A DNA stretch of 64,000 nucleotides from Polyangia bacterium. GTDB taxonomy: Bacteria > Myxococcota_A > Polyangia > Fen-1088. The translations under genes and the position numbers were made by a program. Below the pieces are notes generated by a model. That model worked only from the letters and a program-made list of their open reading frames with translations. It was not told the origin of the DNA and searched no databases. The stretch is taken from positions 1-64,000 of the forward strand of contig DATATI010000023.1 of the NCBI GenBank assembly GCA_036268875.1. The letters run 5' to 3'. This document shows, piece after piece, positions 62,493 through 64,000 of this stretch; positions within the stretch are counted from its first letter, which is position 1, and every line of letters begins with the position of its first letter.

Positions 62493-63527
62493 TCAGCGGG
62501 CCAGCCGCGCGCGCACTTCGCCGGCGCGGGGTGACGCCGGGAACCGCTCCAGGTAGCGGCGGAGATCGGCGCGCGCGCCGTCCGTGTCGCCCAGGCGCGC
62601 GCGGCACGAGGCGCGCCCGAACAGCGCCCGTTCGACGATCGGATCCGGCGCGCCCGCGACCAGCGCTGCCTCGAAGTCGTTCAGCGCGTCGGCGAACCGG
62701 CGGCGGGTCAAGCGCAGCTCTCCGCGCAGGACGCGGAGCTCCGCCGCGCGCGGCACGTCGGCGAACGACACCCGTTCGAGGAGGCGCAGCAGCTCGTCGT
62801 CGCGCCCCAACTGGCGCAGGCTGTGCGCGCGCGCCAGCGTGGCCTCGCCGCGCAACGTCCCCTTCGGAAAGCGAGCGTCGTACTGATCCAGCAACGCCAG
62901 CGCCGCCGCCGGATCATTGTTGTGGTGCAGCGCCGTCAGCGCCGCGCGCAGGATTCCCGCCTCGGCGCTGGCCCCGGTTGGGGACGGCGGCTCAAGCGTG
63001 GGCGGCGGCGGCGACGGCAAACGCACAAAAGGAGAGGAGGGCGATGGCGCCGGCGGCACGACCATCGTTCGAGTCGCCGCCGAGGGCGCGCGCAGCGCCA
63101 GATGAACCGGCGGCGCTTTTGGCCGCGGCGCGAGCGCAGGGCGCGCCGGATTCTCGATCTGCCCGGGCGGCGGCGTGGCGGACGCCACCGCGGGCGCTTC
63201 CGGCGATCGATCGTCCGGGCCGGGCGCCGGCGCGGCCCGTGTGGCCCGCGCGACCGCCTTCCGGATCGCCTCCGTGGTCGGCCGTCGAATCACGAACGTG
63301 GCCGCCGCCACGCCGCCGATCAAAAGCAACAGCGACACCGCCGCAAAGATGCGCCAGCGCGGGCCGAGAAAAACGCGCGCCGGCCGCTGCGTTGTCGTGC
63401 CCGCGGCGATCCGCTGCAACGCCGCCGCCGACAGCGGCGCCCGCCGGGCCGCGTCCCACATCTTCTGATCGTCGACGTCCAGCGGACGGGGCGCGCTGCT
63501 TGCTACGCGACTGTCGCGGCCGCTCAT
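62493..63527 (-). CDS. Single-pass membrane protein with TPR-like domain, probable anti-sigma partner
   Basis: A 344-residue protein. Residues 1-55 are cytosolic (DQKMWDAARRAPLSAAALQRI, a ZAS-like candidate without the HCC motif). A membrane helix is at about 57-80 (IFAAVSLLLLIGGVAAATFV). A Pro/Ala linker extends to about 200. TPR-like helical repeats follow (AALALLDQYDARFPKGTLRGEATLARAHSL, split as ALALLDQYDARFPKG and ARAHSL; LEAALVAGAPDP region). Its ATG overlaps the sigma factor stop by one base, so it is coupled to it. This order fits an anti-sigma or sigma-linked FecR-type regulator. Confidence 0.75.
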   Translation of the reverse strand: MSGRDSRVASSAPRPLDVDDQKMWDAARRAPLSAAALQRIAAGTTTQRPARVFLGPRWRIFAAVSLLLLIGGVAAATFVIRRPTTEAIRKAVARATRAAPAPGPDDRSPEAPAVASATPPPGQIENPARPALAPRPKAPPVHLALRAPSAATRTMVVPPAPSPSSPFVRLPSPPPPTLEPPSPTGASAEAGILRAALTALHHNNDPAAALALLDQYDARFPKGTLRGEATLARAHSLRQLGRDDELLRLLERVSFADVPRAAELRVLRGELRLTRRRFADALNDFEAALVAGAPDPIVERALFGRASCRARLGDTDGARADLRRYLERFPASPRAGEVRARLAR

Positions 63528-64000
63528 CAGGCGCCTCCTTCCAGGGCCAGTTGCTGAAACTGCGCCCGCGCCCGGTGCAGCCACACGCGGACGGTGACCG
63601 GGCTGACGCCGCTGACACGCGCGATCTGATCGGCGTCGAGGCCTTCCATCTTCGTCAGCACCAGGACCATCCGGTACTTCTCGTTCATCCGATCCAGCAC
63701 CTCGTACAGACGCCGCGCCGCCTCCCGCCGCTCGAACACCTCGACGGGGCCGAGCTCCGACGTGGCCAGGTGGCCGGCGACATCCTCCGCCGAGCCACGC
63801 AGCCAGCGCCGCCAGCGCGCGCGCCGCCGCTGCCCCAGCACCACCCGGCGCGTGATCTGAAACAGCCACGTCGTCACCTTGGCGTCACCGCGAAACTCGG
63901 ACAGGCGTCGATGCGCGACCATGAACACCTCTTGCACCGCATCCTCGATCTCCAGCAACGGTCCGCCCAGCGCCGCCGCCCAGCGCGCGACATCCGCGCC
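63527..64000 (-). CDS. ECF sigma factor, 5' end beyond the window
   Basis: At least 157 residues are visible, and the frame runs open past 64000, so the N-terminus is missing. Region 2 appears as LLEIEDAVQEVFMVAHRRLSEFRG, WLFQITRRVVL. Region 4 appears as VLDRMNEKYRMVLVLTKMEGLDADQIARVSGVSPVTVRVWLHRARA (split as NEKYRMVLVLTKMEG and VTVRVWLHRARAQF). It is RpoE-type. It is followed by the membrane TPR gene with a one-base overlap. Confidence 0.9.
   Translation of the reverse strand, partial: GADVARWAAALGGPLLEIEDAVQEVFMVAHRRLSEFRGDAKVTTWLFQITRRVVLGQRRRARWRRWLRGSAEDVAGHLATSELGPVEVFERREAARRLYEVLDRMNEKYRMVLVLTKMEGLDADQIARVSGVSPVTVRVWLHRARAQFQQLALEGGA

Overview
The window is GC-rich chromosomal DNA with dense coding on both strands and no rRNA, tRNA, CRISPR array or intact transposon that I can see. 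The gene content points to a predatory or saprophytic member of the Myxococcota, probably class Polyangia. Reasons: many secreted lipoproteins whose signal peptide is followed by a Gly/Ser/Thr linker of GGSG and TGGA type; a C-terminal sorting signal of the MYXO-CTERM kind on the polysaccharide lyase; a DUF1552/DUF1592 pair; a protein kinase of the HCD/DWG subfamily carrying a cyclic-nucleotide domain; a cyclase fused to an AAA/TPR module; and an FHA-sigma54 activator. This is inference from content, as no marker gene other than recA is present.

Layout. 1-3.7 kb: a WYL regulator and a 3'-truncated DNA methyltransferase on the minus strand, divergent from recA. 3.7-7.2 kb: quinone oxidoreductase, PAP2 phosphatase and an HTTM membrane protein with its partner. 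7.3-9.8 kb: an antistasin-like lipoprotein and a GH105 hydrolase. 10.3-14.7 kb: SulP transporter, FliB-like protein and FkbM methyltransferase. 14.7-25 kb: a secreted-enzyme region (SGNH esterase with two CBM6 domains, Cys-rich repeat protein, GH75-like chitosanase, PL20-like lyase, dodecin) that also holds three decayed or truncated genes.

25-38.7 kb is the most interesting part. A minus-strand operon encodes, in order of transcription, an Ig-like-fold protein, an encapsulin-like HK97 shell protein, a His-containing small protein, a phytoene-desaturase-like FAD oxidoreductase with a disordered tail, and a trans-polyprenyl diphosphate synthase. Beside it lie a divergent Ser/Thr kinase with a cyclic-nucleotide-binding domain, a class III nucleotide cyclase with AAA/TPR modules, a DUF3237 protein, and an FHA-sigma54 activator. 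I read this as a candidate isoprenoid-processing nanocompartment with a linked signalling module; the link is inferred from position only.

39-46 kb: DUF1552/DUF1592 cytochrome-like pair, PstS-like protein, outer-membrane porin and a ConA-like lipoprotein. 46-52 kb: PQQ-propeller/F5-8C protein, GH92 mannosidase and a lipoprotein with Cys-bounded repeats. 52.3-54.8 kb: MarR regulator and a ClC channel in an overlapping pair. 55-61.5 kb: five secreted proteins on the plus strand (SMP-30-like propeller, propeller-cytochrome, LamG-like, unknown, GH18-like). 61.5-64 kb: a sigma factor / membrane TPR protein / outer-surface protein operon running off the right edge.
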